The position numbers and the translations under genes were made by a program. Shown piece after piece: positions 11,640-23,700 of a DNA stretch of 64,000 bases (within the stretch, counting starts at the first letter, position 1; the number at the start of each line of letters is the position of its first letter). Origin of the DNA: Welwitschia mirabilis (taxonomy: Eukaryota; Gnetophyta; Gnetopsida; Welwitschiales); assembly GCA_051453625.1 (NCBI GenBank), contig JBOZIK010000001.1, forward strand, positions 292,162,147 through 292,226,146, read 5' to 3'. Below the pieces are notes generated by a model, which saw nothing but the letters and a program-made list of their open reading frames with translations, was not told the DNA's origin and ran no database searches.

Positions 11640-11870
11640 GAGAGCAATGGTCTCTTCTTGTGTAAGAAAACTATCTCCTATAACCCTTGTGATAGATTTT
11701 TATTCCTTGATGGGGTGATGTTTATTCTGTAAAATAATATTAAAGAAATGAATTTGGATGAGGTACTACTATCTACTAGGAACGAAATAAAGAAAGATGA
11801 AATTTAACCATGTAATTCTAAGATGGAAAATTGGTTATGAATCATACCTATTTAAATGACAGCATACCTC
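11640..11870 (-). pseudogene. Chromovirus aspartic protease remnant
   Basis: Minus-strand reading gives LELHG, then SFLVDSSTSSKFIS, matching the pattern of gypsy proteases around the active-site DSGST. The Gly reads Ser. The position between gag and RT is as expected. Confidence 0.6.
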
Positions 11871-12229
11871 CTTTTGAGTTGTGTGGTTGTATTCTATAAG
11901 AATTAAGACCAATTATGTTAAGGGACATTTGGTGCTTGAGATTTAGATAAGTAATTTATAGTAATGTAATTCTTTTGATAGCATTCATAATTAGTAAGGT
12001 TGGTTTTGTATGTCTCTCATGCCAGTGGTATGTTAGATATATTGTGTTTGTTCACTTACAAGTGGTGAATCTCATTCCATCAAGTTTCTTACCCTTGAAG
12101 ATAATGTCTTATTTTGTGATAGAAATCTTCAGTGGATTTGATTTCCAAGATGCATAAGATACTTTTGAGTTACGATGGTAGAGTTCTAATGAAATTTTTA
12201 ATCAACTACTTCTCTATGAAGTTCTTTTG

Positions 12230-12335
12230 GTATTTCATGAGATGATAAAATTTAAAACAATGTTCATCTAATGGGCATTTTTCCAAATGGAGGCATTGCA
12301 ATTCCACCATTTGATCTTCTATGAAGTATTCTAGA
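12230..12335 (-). pseudogene. Chromovirus gag C-terminal remnant
   Basis: A minus-strand frame reads CLHLEKCPLDEHCFKFYH, resembling gypsy gag zinc-knuckle tails of the form C..C...H...CWKLHP, though the spacing of the zinc ligands is no longer canonical. It sits upstream of the protease. The rest of gag is not recognisable, probably because of the insertion at 12732. Confidence 0.45.
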
Positions 12336-12798
12336 ATGAATTTTTTTTTGAATTCCTCTATGAAGATGTCTTATAATATCCTTTAGAGATGTTTCTATTA
12401 GCATGGTAACCATCATTCTTATGCATTTCCTACAGCAAAGGTAGTGGTGTATATACATTGATGCTCTAGTAAAATGTTTTTAAGGTTAAATTGGTTTTCT
12501 ATTTTCTAAATCCAATAGATGAATTTTTTGATTTTCTCTTGGTTACCTTTATATGTTTTTAGGCATATCATTTTGGAAATCTCCTCTCTTTATTATTGTT
12601 CTATGTTGGAGCAATTTACTCAATTTAATAGAAAAGCTTAGAAATTGGCCTCTATGTTTAGTAGTTTGATTTAGATGTTTTATGGGTTAACTATACCTAT
12701 TAAAGTATGTTATCTTGATGTAGAAGGTTACTGTTATAACCCACATTTTGTAAGCTTTAATTAATAGGGTTTCTAAACTATGTAAAACATTTTGATAT

Positions 12799-12905
12799 NN
12801 NNNNNNNNNNNNNNNNNNNNNNNNNNNNNNNNNNNNNNNNNNNNNNNNNNNNNNNNNNNNNNNNNNNNNNNNNNNNNNNNNNNNNNNNNNNNNNNNNNNN
12901 NNNNN
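12799..12905. other. Assembly gap (107 N)
   Basis: Run of N inside the LTR-like insertion. Confidence 0.9.
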
Positions 12906-13139
12906 TCCTCCTAAAGTCATACGCCTCTTCTTGGTTGTACTTCTTCTATGAGTAGTCTCTTCTTTTTCTTCTAGTAGTATTATGTTCCTTTTTATAGTAT
13001 TACTATAATAGTTAGATATATATAACTAAATGTTGATTAGAAAGATAGTTAAAATGGCTATTAGGAGTTATCATAATAACCCTTAATGGCATGAATCCCA
13101 TTTTGAGGTAACTATTAAGGAGATGTGTTACCAAGGACT

Positions 13140-14010
13140 CCAAGTATGATGTTAGATGAGATGTATGACATTAAATATCTAAGTATGACATCAAAGAGGT
13201 AAGTGTAATGTTAAGTATTCTTATGTGACTATAGAGCTTCATTAGAAAGTAAGCATGAGTGTGGTGGTTTGTGCTAAGGGAAAACAAGATGTGCCAAGGT
13301 CTTGAGAGATTAAGTGAAAGATCAGGCATTCAAGTGTAACATTTGATATTCATGTGTAACATGAGGTAACTTAAGTGTAACATCAGATGTTGTTACATTT
13401 TAGAGCATCACATGTAGCACTAAGAATGAAAGAGTGGCATCTGAGGCTTGTGAAGATAAGTATGATGTCGAGCACCAAAGTATGACATTGAGCATTCAAG
13501 TGTAACATCAGGCACTGGAGTGTGATATTAGATACCCACAATGTCAACCCTATCCTTTGAGGACCATGTTATATTGAAATTCAAAGTTTTAGGGCTTTTC
13601 AAGAGGTGTTGGAGTGTTGCAATCTCAACAATGATGTTAAGCACTCAAGTGTAATGTCAAGCAACTGAGTATGACATTAGACACTTGATTATGAAGTTGG
13701 ATACTTGAGTGTGATGTTGTATAGTTAAGTACAATGTTAAAGCCTTTTTGCATAGCAGGTAGGAGGCAAACAGATGATTTTCAAGAGTGAGTAGGAGGTA
13801 CTAGGAGCTTATGGAGGTAAGTGCAACATTAGGCATTAAAGTACAAAGTTAGAATTTAGAGTGTGACATCAAGACCACATTTGTAGAATAGGCAAGAAGG
13901 GCATAGTTCCCATTAGGATTGAGTAAGACCTATTGGAGATAAGCAAGGGATAATTGTGGCATTCAATACTTAAGTGAAATGTTGGAAACCAGAGTAAGAT
14001 GTTTAGACAT
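13140..14010. repeat. Degenerate minisatellite of about 20 bases
   Basis: Blocks resembling CACTCAAGTGTGACATTAGG recur many times, with variants such as AAGTGTAACATCAGGCA, AAGTATGACATTGAGCA and GAGTGTGATATTAGATA. Spacing is irregular, so the array is old or was assembled from a diffuse motif. It lies upstream of a TATA box, in what would be U3. Confidence 0.65.
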
Positions 14011-14187
14011 CTAAAGTATTATGTTGATTCTCAAGGATCTACTATTATGATGGAGTAGTGCTATCACTTAACTATAGTTTAATTTTAATTCAATTGTAAT
14101 TAATTTTAATTTGATTATAGTTAACTATGGGTTATCCAATTTTAGTTAACTTTATTCCTAGTGCTTAATTAATCCTAGGTCTACTAT

Positions 14188-14195
14188 TATAAATA
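14188..14195 (+). promoter_or_regulatory. TATA box of the nested LTR-like insertion
   Basis: TATAAATA preceded by CTACTAT and followed by a C-rich then T-rich stretch, typical of plant LTR promoters. Confidence 0.6.
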
Positions 14196-14468
14196 CCCTA
14201 TGAACCCCTCATTTTTACTTCGTTTTCATCATGAGCCATAATCAACTAGTGGCTTCTTTCCTTCCTCTTCTTCTTTTATTCTTTTGGTGGTATTTCTATG
14301 TTGTTCTTTGTGATTTATATATTTTTGTGTAACCCTTTTTACAGTCTATGTTTGTGATAAATAAAAGATCTTCCTAAACATTTGTAGTTGCAACTGCCTC
14401 CTAATCAATGTATATCTTAGAGGCTTTGTCCTACCATTTCTTGGAATTCTAGAAATGTTAGGTTCACA

Positions 14469-15880
14469 GAACTGAAAATCTAATAATAAGCTATGGAGTA
14501 GGGATTCTTCTAGATATTTTTCTTTAATCTTTTAGATCTATGTGGTTTTCTTTTCATCTCTATCATCTCACTATTCTTTTCATCATTGATTCTTTGTATT
14601 CTTCTTTTAATCCTCGTATAGCTATAATCACCATTATCGTCATGGGCCAATCTAGGTTTTTAAAGAAAGTATCAGGTTAATTTTTTAATTAATCTAAGGT
14701 AATCATATTTCTCTCAATATCTCTTACTCTAATGAGGATTTTAATTATTTTATGGCTAATTGGTTAGACACTTGTGTGTGTGTGTGTGAAAGGTAAATAC
14801 TCACCACCATGGAGTATTCACTGTCAACTTTACTACCCTATACTTTATAGCTTATGGAGAACTAATAATAGTTAGAGCCTTTCTATGTGATTGTGTGAGT
14901 GAAATCTTAACTTACATAATTTATTTATTGTTATTTTTAATTAGTTGGATTTTATTAGACTAGGATTCTATTGTTTTTTCATCCTCTCTTCCTCATTTAA
15001 CTCACTTAAAGTAAAATGGTGATAGAGGTAAGTATTTTTATGCATACATTCTATTAGGTTTGTATTCTTATTCTATAAGTCTAAGTGGATTATAGTCTTT
15101 TAGGTCTTCAAATATAGATCCATCTTTTATTTTATCCCCTTATAAATTCCTGCTCAATTCTTACTTTATTCTTGTTCTTCTTCATTTATGAAGGATAAAG
15201 ATTCTTGGAATGATAACCCTTAAGAAACATCCCATGGTACTTTTTCTATTCCATCTAAGATATGGATCTTTGTGTTAGATTTTTGAATAATAAGTGTATT
15301 TTTTATGACTCTTTTTTTTGTTTATTATTATTTACAAATGAGTAAATCATTAGGATCCTGTGATTTTTCCTGTCAGAAATGGAACAAAGCTCCAATTAAT
15401 CATCTAGTATTTGAGGAACCCAAGTAAGACGAGATACCCTTTAGCTTTACTTGGTAATACCACCCTTGTTGGGTATTATCTTAGTTTCATTTTTATCCTA
15501 GTTTTGTTTTCTTGACTTAATATGATGTTTTCACTAAACATTCTTTTAATTCTATTTGTTTTAGATTCCATAATTAGAGACCTTAATCAAGAATGACTTG
15601 AATTTTACCAATGGCCTCCAAAAAATCTCTACATATATAAGCTAAGGGAGGATTATATAGTAGTAAGTAACTTGTTTTCTTCTATATCTTTCACTGAATT
15701 ATTTATGTGTTTGTTGTTCCCTTTCAATTCTCAAGGGGAGGAGGTCCTTAATGAATTTAATGTACTAATGTATTAGAAGAATATTTCTTACTCAACCCCC
15801 TACTTATAGCCTCCACATCATAGTCTGCCTATTACTCACTAATCTTTAGATCCTCCTTATCATCTACCTGTAGCTCCATA
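14469..15880. other. No gene recognised (inside the chromovirus span)
   Basis: AT-rich sequence with a short GT microsatellite at 14775-14788. It may be leader of the nested insertion or eroded chromovirus gag; I could not decide. Confidence 0.4.
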
Positions 15881-15889
15881 ATCCATTGT

Positions 15890-16680
15890 TAATGAGTAGG
15901 ATTAAGAATATTACATACAAATCAACTTTTATAGGTGGTGGAAACTTTGTATCCCATAGTTTAGAAGTTGATGGATTAATTAGAGGAGTATCAATCTCTC
16001 TTTAACCTTTTGCATACATAGGTCACTCATCCATCTCACCTAGATAACATTTAATCTCATCGTCACTTTAAGGCAACAAATTTTCTATGAAACTTTAAGT
16101 GCAACCACTCTACTTACTTTACTTTCATTATCCTTCATAGTGTAAATGATCGACCCCACTTTGAGACTTTTATAATTTGATTGATATGATGAAATATTTT
16201 TATTATATGCCTCAGCATGGGTGAAAGAGTGGAAATCCATAAGTAATTCCTCTTAGATCTAGAAAATCAGGTGGAGAATATGCACCTATCAGAGAAGAGA
16301 TCATGGGTAGATGCTTCCCAAATTATCACATTAAAAGAGAGTCATCCTACCTTGTTTTCTTACTTAACCAAGAGTGAGGATAATCTAGAATTATGTGGAT
16401 CATTTGGTAATTACAATTGATAATATCAATGTATTATACCACAGTGGGAATCTTCCGAATGAGCATCTATTGGGAATCCTAATGACTTATAATAAACTTT
16501 ACATGAAGCTCCATGAGAAGCCATATCCCATCATTAGGGCTAATTCTATAGTAGGTTCTTCTTCTACTAAAATTAGTACTATGGTGGTTTCTCATTAACC
16601 TACTAGGATGGAGGTCATTTCAAGTTATGTGGAGTCACCCATTCTAGGTACAGAGATTCATAACCCAATTTTATTCTCCA
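15890..16680 (+). pseudogene. Unidentified coding remnant, plus strand
   Basis: A plus-strand frame is open for long stretches, with pieces such as ENMHLSEKRSWVDASQIIT, then HPTLFSYLTKSEDNLELCG, then (16395-16595) a 67-residue open stretch starting MDHLVITIDNINVLYHSG. This runs against the orientation of the surrounding chromovirus, so it probably belongs to the nested insertion, perhaps its gag. No family motif is recognisable. Confidence 0.35.
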
Positions 16681-16900
16681 TGGAGAATTTTCTTCCTTCC
16701 TAGTAATGATTTCATAATCTACTATTCAAGGTGTTATGCACCATTTTTTTCACGGACATCTTGTTTCTTCTTTTATATCATAGCTCCTTTATGCACCACC
16801 TGCCATTTTGACTTATTATCTTAATATTAAACTTTGCTTATTTACAAAACTAAGTTTCTTCCTCGTTTTTCTTTGAAGTATCAGTTTACTACTTATTATT

Positions 16901-16914
16901 AGCTTTGATATGAA
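16901..16914 (-). promoter_or_regulatory. Primer-binding site of chromovirus
   Basis: Directly inside the 5' LTR the minus strand reads TTCATATCAAAGCT, a decayed form of the initiator-Met tRNA primer site TGGTATCAGAGC (three G changes). It fixes the minus orientation. Confidence 0.7.
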
Positions 16915-16915
16915 A

Positions 16916-17327
16916 TGTAATATTCCATTTTAGTAATTGTAGATTATTTTATATAAAGAAACATATAAAATAATATGCCAAGATTAATAAGAATAATAAA
17001 GAACGATTTGACAAAAGTGAATTTTATTGTTAAAAACAACAGATTACATTCCTTATCATTTAGTTAATAGCCCTAGACCAGTGGTCAAAGGTAAAGATCT
17101 AGACTGTAAATAGATTTCCCCTCTTAGGATCCTTAGGATTAGCCAAGGTTGTTGTTAGTTACATCCACCTAGTTTATCCACCTCCACCTAATACCATAGG
17201 ATTTTATAGCATAAATGAAAGGACATAGTTTTATATCTTTGGGTTACACACATTCAAAACTTACTAATTAAACTTATTTAATGTCTTAATACTCTTCTTT
17301 TATAATTAGTGAATTTAGAACATTATA
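16916..17327 (-). repeat. 5' LTR of chromovirus
   Basis: Partner of 7979-8392. Starts TGTAATATTCCA and ends GAACATTATA. Confidence 0.85.
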
Positions 17328-17767
17328 GGATTCTATGCCATTTATCCTTCATGTCATTGTACTTGTTGATATCACATGTTACTATGACGTGTCATCTTGC
17401 GTCTTTGTCATGTTTTATCAATGTTAATCATCATTTGTGATTTATTTATAATTATCCCATAAATGGAATGTGATGAAATTTTCATAAATATATAAGAACA
17501 TATCTTGGGGCTTATTCTTCCCTAAAAAACCAATAATAATAATGGCCTAGACAATGGCACTGGCATTTTTTTAAAGGAAGTTCTTCATTTTGTAGCATGT
17601 CTTTTAAAAGGTAGAAATTAATCTCAAAATGTTATTAAAAAGTTTATAATTTTATAGTTAATGATAAAAATATTAGAATACATAATTTTATTATAAAATG
17701 GTAATTTTAATATCTTGGTATATGCTAAATTAATCAAGTATACTTGGTTGAAATGTCAATTTTTACA
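17328..17767 (-). repeat. Family H LTR, second copy, right part (start of 3' LTR)
   Basis: Matches 39140-39567; both contain GAAGTTCTTCATTTTGTAGC and end in GTCAATTTTTACA. On the minus strand the LTR therefore starts TGTAAAAATTGACATT. The purine-rich AAGGGGTGTG (17773-17782, minus strand) next to it is the polypurine tract, which makes this a 3' LTR. Confidence 0.8.
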
Positions 17768-18399
17768 TTTAAACACACCCCTTAAGTAGACTTTAGCTAG
17801 TTTCTTAACAAAGCATTGATAAAGAAATGATAAATGTGGAAAATTATTCAAGAAAAATGCTCAAGTATGGAAATGATATAACTTTTAAGAAACATTAATC
17901 AATTTTTGATAAATAAGGTATTAAAATTTAGAAGAATTCTATAAAAAAAAGGATGCTATACCTCCAACCAAAAGTTAACTTTATTCTTGAAGTTAAGAAG
18001 ATATAAAAATTTAATACAATTCTTTTGAGACAAATTAAAAATTTAACACTTCAATGTAAACACTTTAAAACTAAAGAATTTACATGGATTTTCATATAAA
18101 AATCTAAAGAATACCTTTGATGTAAACACTTTAAAACTTTATTAAATACTATAATGTAAAACATTCAAGCTAGCATATAAAGATTTTGCTACAAAAAACT
18201 TTAAAACACTATAATAAAATAGACTTAAATGCATATAATAAAATGAAATTTTTAACTAAAAATTTTCTACAAGATACTACAAATTCTAATTTCTCATCTA
18301 TTTTCTTTTGCTTATGTGATATGTCTTTTTAATGATTGGAAATTTTCTTCATGTGTCTTTATAATTTACCAATCCAAGTCTTATGCTTTTGTGGTACCT

Positions 18400-19442
18400 A
18401 TTCTAAATTTATTTTACTAGATGAAGAAGAAGGAAAGTGAGGAGTTTAAGAAGAAGGAGGAGAATAGAGGGATTCTTCAATAGGTTTCTTGCCTTTACAA
18501 TAAGTTGTTGATAGTGAATATGGAGTTGCACGTAGGGGAGTAAAATGGATGGAAGATGAATCATGATGAATCTCTTCTTCTGCATATTATCATAGACATC
18601 CTATCATACCCGACTCATAGTTCTTATTCTTATTACTATTCTTGCTACTACCTTAGGATCTTATTAGTAGCATAGTACTTCTGAACTGATGTAATATTAG
18701 AAGGTGTAATGATTTCTATATAGGCTCTCTTCCAACCTTTATAATCTATAATCTACTAAAGGGTGTTTTCAATAATATCTAAAACGAACTAAAGTGAAGC
18801 AAGGTTACTTTCATATCTTATGAGATTGATATTGATTTTAAACAAGAATTTTGCTATGTTAAAGGGCTTATTATCCGAGAATATCCTAAATTATTCTAAT
18901 GAGGTTTAAGTGGCTACTAAAGTAAAAGGATAATGATATGAGTATTATACTTTTAAGACTACTTTAAAATCAATTAATAAAATGAAAAATGTAGTGTGTT
19001 AACTATGGGAGTAAATTACTTAGTGGTTTTCATTTTTAAATATTACATTATTATAAAATTGAAGAACTTTCTTGGGATAATAAAATGTATTAACTTCCTT
19101 CAGCAGATAGTTCCAACCTTTGGTATCAATTCTAAGAAGGTAATATAGAGCAAGCATATCTAGAAAGAAGTCAAAAATTCCCTCTTTAATGAAGACATCT
19201 TGCTTTTCACTCATCCTTTTAGAAAAATCAGCACAAAAGAAAGGAAAATAAAAAAAATAAAGAGAAATGATAAAAAGCAAGAGAGGAAATGTTAGAGAAA
19301 GATCCAAAAAATATAATGAAAGTGGGATTGCAAAAACATTATATGGAAGATACACATAAAAATAGAGAACAATGATACATTTGAAATATCGAGATTTTAC
19401 AGATAAGTAACAATTATGTAAAAAGACCATGAGAAGATGCAA
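18400..19442 (-). pseudogene. Third ORF of family H element, resembling the putative plant transposon protein domain
   Basis: The open part (19020-19442, 140 codons) ends with RIDTKGWNYLLKEV, then TFYYPKKVLQFYNNVIF. The pattern of a Trp-containing segment followed by a Tyr-Pro and an EFY-type segment recalls the start of the putative plant transposon protein domain (Pfam PF20167) found as an extra ORF in many plant gypsy elements; its function is unknown. The N-terminal half is hydrophobic, with several possible membrane segments. Beyond 19020 the frame continues with stops. The family assignment is from memory and tentative. Confidence 0.4.
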
Positions 19443-20253
19443 TATGCATAAATCATAATAATATTGGTGGATTCATTAGAATAGGTGGTAACTCCAGTAA
19501 AAAGAAATAACAATGGTTGCACATCAACCAAGAGTTCAATTATGGTATGAAAAATGTGATGGACTTGCAAGGTTACTAAAAAGGTAATGAAAATTAAGGG
19601 GTTTTATATATGTAGGAAAATAATATTACCATTATATCATTTAATCCTTTCAATGGTTTAGACGAGTTTATAGTAAGAATTGAAGGATGATTAATAGTTC
19701 TTTTTAAAGGAAACACAATTACATTTGTTAGTGTATTTTCTTTTATAAAATACTTTGTTTAAACATGTGATTTTTTTTGGAAGGGGAGATGGAGGAAATA
19801 CAAAATATAATTAATAACTTATCAATCATAAATTTAAAAGACATAAGATCTAAATTAATGAACACTTTTATTAAAAAAATTTTAAACCTTATTTTAATTT
19901 AAATGCACTATAGTCTTAAACAAAGAAGATATCCTCTAAGTAAACCTATAAAAATTTAAAAATTAATTAAGCAAATTTTTAAGTATTTAAAGTTAAAAAA
20001 AAGTAATTACATGAGTATCTCCAAATCCCACCTTTTCTTTCTAATTTTTACCTTTTCTATAATTACATGTATGTCTTGTTTCAAGCATTTAGATCAAATT
20101 GAGCATCTAGTTTTATGACATCTTCTTCCAATAGGATTAAGCATGTTGTTTCTTAAAGAACTCATTGTTGTATTACCAACAAGCATTTATAACATGATGC
20201 AATTAAAAATGTCATAATTAGATCATTAAATCTACATTATAGTAAGTGTACAT
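19443..20253. other. No gene recognised
   Basis: AT-rich part of the family H interior. I looked for reverse transcriptase motifs on the minus strand and found none. Confidence 0.5.
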
Positions 20254-20854
20254 NNNNNNNNNNNNNNNNNNNNNNNNNNNNNNNNNNNNNNNNNNNNNNN
20301 NNNNNNNNNNNNNNNNNNNNNNNNNNNNNNNNNNNNNNNNNNNNNNNNNNNNNNNNNNNNNNNNNNNNNNNNNNNNNNNNNNNNNNNNNNNNNNNNNNNN
20401 NNNNNNNNNNNNNNNNNNNNNNNNNNNNNNNNNNNNNNNNNNNNNNNNNNNNNNNNNNNNNNNNNNNNNNNNNNNNNNNNNNNNNNNNNNNNNNNNNNNN
20501 NNNNNNNNNNNNNNNNNNNNNNNNNNNNNNNNNNNNNNNNNNNNNNNNNNNNNNNNNNNNNNNNNNNNNNNNNNNNNNNNNNNNNNNNNNNNNNNNNNNN
20601 NNNNNNNNNNNNNNNNNNNNNNNNNNNNNNNNNNNNNNNNNNNNNNNNNNNNNNNNNNNNNNNNNNNNNNNNNNNNNNNNNNNNNNNNNNNNNNNNNNNN
20701 NNNNNNNNNNNNNNNNNNNNNNNNNNNNNNNNNNNNNNNNNNNNNNNNNNNNNNNNNNNNNNNNNNNNNNNNNNNNNNNNNNNNNNNNNNNNNNNNNNNN
20801 NNNNNNNNNNNNNNNNNNNNNNNNNNNNNNNNNNNNNNNNNNNNNNNNNNNNNN
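20254..20854. other. Assembly gap (601 N)
   Basis: Sized gap inside the family H element. Apparent open frames crossing it are artefacts of N. Confidence 0.9.
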
Positions 20855-21870
20855 CATATTGAATATTTTTATGCACATATAAGAAGTCATTAGCTCATTA
20901 GTTTAATCAAGAAAAATCATGTCCCAATAAAATTATTGAAAACATGAAATATAATATGCAAGTAAATTCCTTTTTTTTTTTTCTAAACCACACTTTTTAA
21001 ATTTGAAGATCTTAAGTAAAACTAATCTTAACAAGCTAACTCAAAACATGAGAAAATTTTTTTTCTTGAAATGTACAAGTAAACTTAAATTGTACCTAAC
21101 TTGTAATGATAAGGTGATCACCTATTAGTGGTTTTATTTAGTATAGATCATCAACCAATATTGTCAATTTTTAGGAACTCATAGATGAATGATAACAGTG
21201 GATGAGTTATGCACTTAATGAGCTGATTAGAAAATAGAGTGAATGTGTGAAATTATTAGAATAAGAAGTGATGGTTATGGCTACTAGTGAAAAAAGAACC
21301 CTTAGGGTTTAATGAATTGATCATTATTTGGGAATTACTACCATAAGGAGGTTTTTTAAAGGGGTGAAAGGTGAAATATAAAAAATGTTATGGCTATGAG
21401 ACTCAAAACCTTAGTTATTCACAAAGGATGTATGATGGATACAATTTTCATGAATTGAATCCACACATAAACATAAAAACTTTGAAAGAACATAAGGAAT
21501 GGAATTAAAAGAGTTTAAATTTTTGAAGTTGGAGGTGGTATATCCTATCACATCGCTATGTTTTTCTAATAAGTATTTGAAAGGAGATTAAAAAAATTAA
21601 AATCATTATAAGAAGGATAGGTGTGTGATTTAATAAGAGAAGGATTAAGATCATAAATTTCATATGTAAAATCAACATTATTATTATTCTCTATAATTCC
21701 ATTGTATGAAAAATGTTTAGATTCATTATTAAGTTACCAAAATATATTGTCATGTAACTATTTCTATAGTGAATAAGAGTATTCAATGTTGTTAAGAAAT
21801 GTCTACTTGAACTAACTAAAAATAAATTATTTCATTTGTTTCTAAGATAATGAAAACTACCAAAAATTAG
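20855..21870. other. No gene recognised, downstream of protease
   Basis: Some minus-strand coding-like pieces follow the protease near 21640-21750, with a possible frame restart, but no RT or integrase motif is visible. Confidence 0.45.
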
Positions 21871-21879
21871 AGATTATTT

Positions 21880-22110
21880 ATTCACACAATTACATCTTTA
21901 ACAATTTCTAATGGTAACTTTAAAGAGTCATCTACTAACTGCAATTGGATTTCAGTATTTTTAAGATTATTAAGGCCAACTTCTTTATTGAAAAAATGGG
22001 GTAAGAGATTCATGCTTACTCCTAAATCTAGCAAGACTTACCTAAGATGTTTGTCTCCAATTATGATAGTGCTTATGGGACAACCAAGATCTTTGCATTT
22101 GGGAGGTATT
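21880..22110 (-). pseudogene. Family H aspartic protease
   Basis: The minus-strand frame reads IPPKCKDLGCPISTIIIGD, a stop, then VLLDLGVSMNLLPHFFNKE and LQLVDDSLKLPLEIVKDVIV. This is the Athila-like protease pattern: a short lead with PPK.KD.G, the active-site DLGAS (here DLGVS, Asp kept) followed by NL.P, and the LQLAD..IK.P.G..EDV block. Such proteases cut Gag-Pol. Only one stop breaks about 75 codons, so it is the best-preserved part of this element. Confidence 0.85.
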
Positions 22111-23159
22111 TGATCTTAAATAATTATACTCATCTACTGAGCTAAAAAGGTTTTTTTTCTTAATATGCATCTTTCTTTTAATCATAAATACATATTTTAA
22201 GAATTTTTGGTAAGAAGGGATTTATTTAATTATATTTAATAATGACAAGATAATTTTGACTCTTTGAAAATCTCTAAAGCTTGTACTTACTTCTTTTTAA
22301 TTCTCTCCTTCCTAAGTTATTATGGAAAAGGTTGAGGTTCTTAATAAATAGGTGAAGATTCTTCTAATGTTTCATTCTTCTTTTTGTTTTCTATAGGGGT
22401 CAGTTCTTTATTCTTCTTATTTATTAATTATTTTATATTTCAAAGATGAATGATACTAGTTTCTTCAACTTGATTGGGCTTTAATCCTTCTATAAATCTA
22501 GGTCCTTTAGGATTTGACTATGAGTTAGTATGGATTTTATCAAGTTTTCTTATAGTTTAAAGAATAGAGAATTTATTAAATTATTTAAGTTTAACTTTAG
22601 GCATTTTATTAAAAGTTTCTTAAAAAGGAGGAATGTTTTTTAAGAGTTCATTCATGGTTATGAATACTTTGGGTTTGATCATGGTTAATTTGAGCTTAGA
22701 TATCCATGAATTTTCTTTAATATTTCTCTAATAGAGTGGATTACAAGGGTTATTATTAATTTTAAGATGATAAAAATGGGTTTCTTAGTTAATCAACATA
22801 ATTTTAATAATGAAAATTATTTTGTCTTCAAAAAATATTAGTATGATTCCTCTATTGGGGTCGTAAGTATTCAAATATGGGTTATTTTTACTACTCTAAC
22901 ATTGGTGTCCTATGGCATTGACTTTTTCATTTATAGTATTTTGAAAGATGGTTATAAAGGGATACTCAAGTATTTCATGAAAATATAAGTGGAAGATGAG
23001 GCATTTGGGTGTGGAGGTTAGTGGTTTAGATGGAGTAAAAAAATGTTTTACTATTTTTAATAAATAATATATCTAGTTATTGATGTTAAAATGATTTGAT
23101 ACTCAAAAAGCACTAGTAGATCTAATGGATGGATGTGATATTAATTGTTTAATTAGTTT
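22111..23159. other. Gag-protease linker region, no domain recognised
   Basis: Between gag and protease on the minus strand. It should encode the C-terminal gag portion; only scattered Lys-rich pieces are readable. Confidence 0.4.
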
Positions 23160-23700
23160 TTCCCATTTCCTAAAGATTTTAGCTACTATTTTAAAGTAAC
23201 CCCATACTTCATCTAGTGGAAGACTAAGAAAACTACCTCTACTTATTATCTCTACTAATTTCCTATTATTGGTATATAGTTTATCATAAAATAATGTAAT
23301 TTTTACCTAGATCAATCTATGTTTTAAGAATTTTTAAAGCAAATATTTAAACCTCACAAGGCATAGGAGAAATTTTCATGATCTTATTGTCAATAGTTCC
23401 TAATCTCTCATTTTCAATCATTTTCATTATAGTTTGGAAAAAATTTGAAAATAAAAGTTTTATTTAGGTTAGCTCATGTTATAATTGATAAGGGTTTTAG
23501 AGATTCAAGATTTAACTTTTTTCTTTAGAAGAATGAAAAAAGTATGAATTTAAGAGTGTCATAGATGTTGCAGTATTATGCTAAGTTAAATAGCACACAT
23601 TCAAATTCCTTAAGGTGTAGATAAAGATCATCAGATTCTAAGCCATGAAAATGAAGAAGTAATGGGTGGCAAATGGTTTGAATTCTAACCTTTATGCTAT
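23160..23700 (-). pseudogene. Family H Athila-like gag
   Basis: The minus-strand frame reads FHGLESDDLYLHLKEFECV, then LKFILFHSSKEKS, LLFSNFFQTIMKMIENERL and finally LPLDEVWGYFKIVAK. These line up with successive landmarks of Athila-like retrotransposon gag: F.GL.SEDPY.H...F, the LRLFPFSL.D.A..WL block, the F..KYFP block, and the late EAW.....LA block. Gag forms the virus-like particle. Many stops show that it is dead. Confidence 0.75.

Larger units (their letters stand above)
12732..14468 (+). repeat. Unclassified LTR-like insertion with TATA box and U3 minisatellite
   Basis: At 12732 the chromovirus sequence stops and TGTTATAACCCACATTTTG begins. A degenerate 20-base repeat fills 13140-14010, a TATA box lies at 14188-14195, an AATAAA-like signal near 14354, and CT-rich sequence follows; this is the layout of a plant LTR on the plus strand. 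The right end is uncertain: TTCACA at 14463-14468 is a candidate. No target-site duplication or second copy was found. It contains a gap (12799-12905). Confidence 0.45.
7979..17327 (-). mobile_element. Chromovirus-type Ty3/gypsy element, decayed, nested in a family H LTR
   Basis: LTRs at 7979-8392 and 16916-17327 (414 and 412 bases) match along their length and have complementary ends, TGTAATGTTTCA and TGGAACATTACA. On the minus strand the order is LTR, initiator-Met-like primer site, gag zinc-knuckle remnant, protease, reverse transcriptase, integrase, chromodomain remnant, polypurine tract, LTR, which is the gypsy order. A large part between 12732 and about 16700 seems to be a further insertion, and a gap lies at 12799-12905. 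All coding parts carry stops. Confidence 0.85.

Noticed and set aside
14775-14788. GT microsatellite
   Set aside because: Only about seven units; no functional significance apparent.
20232-20893. Long open frames of about 215 codons on both strands
   Set aside because: They consist almost entirely of N; only a few codons at each edge are real.
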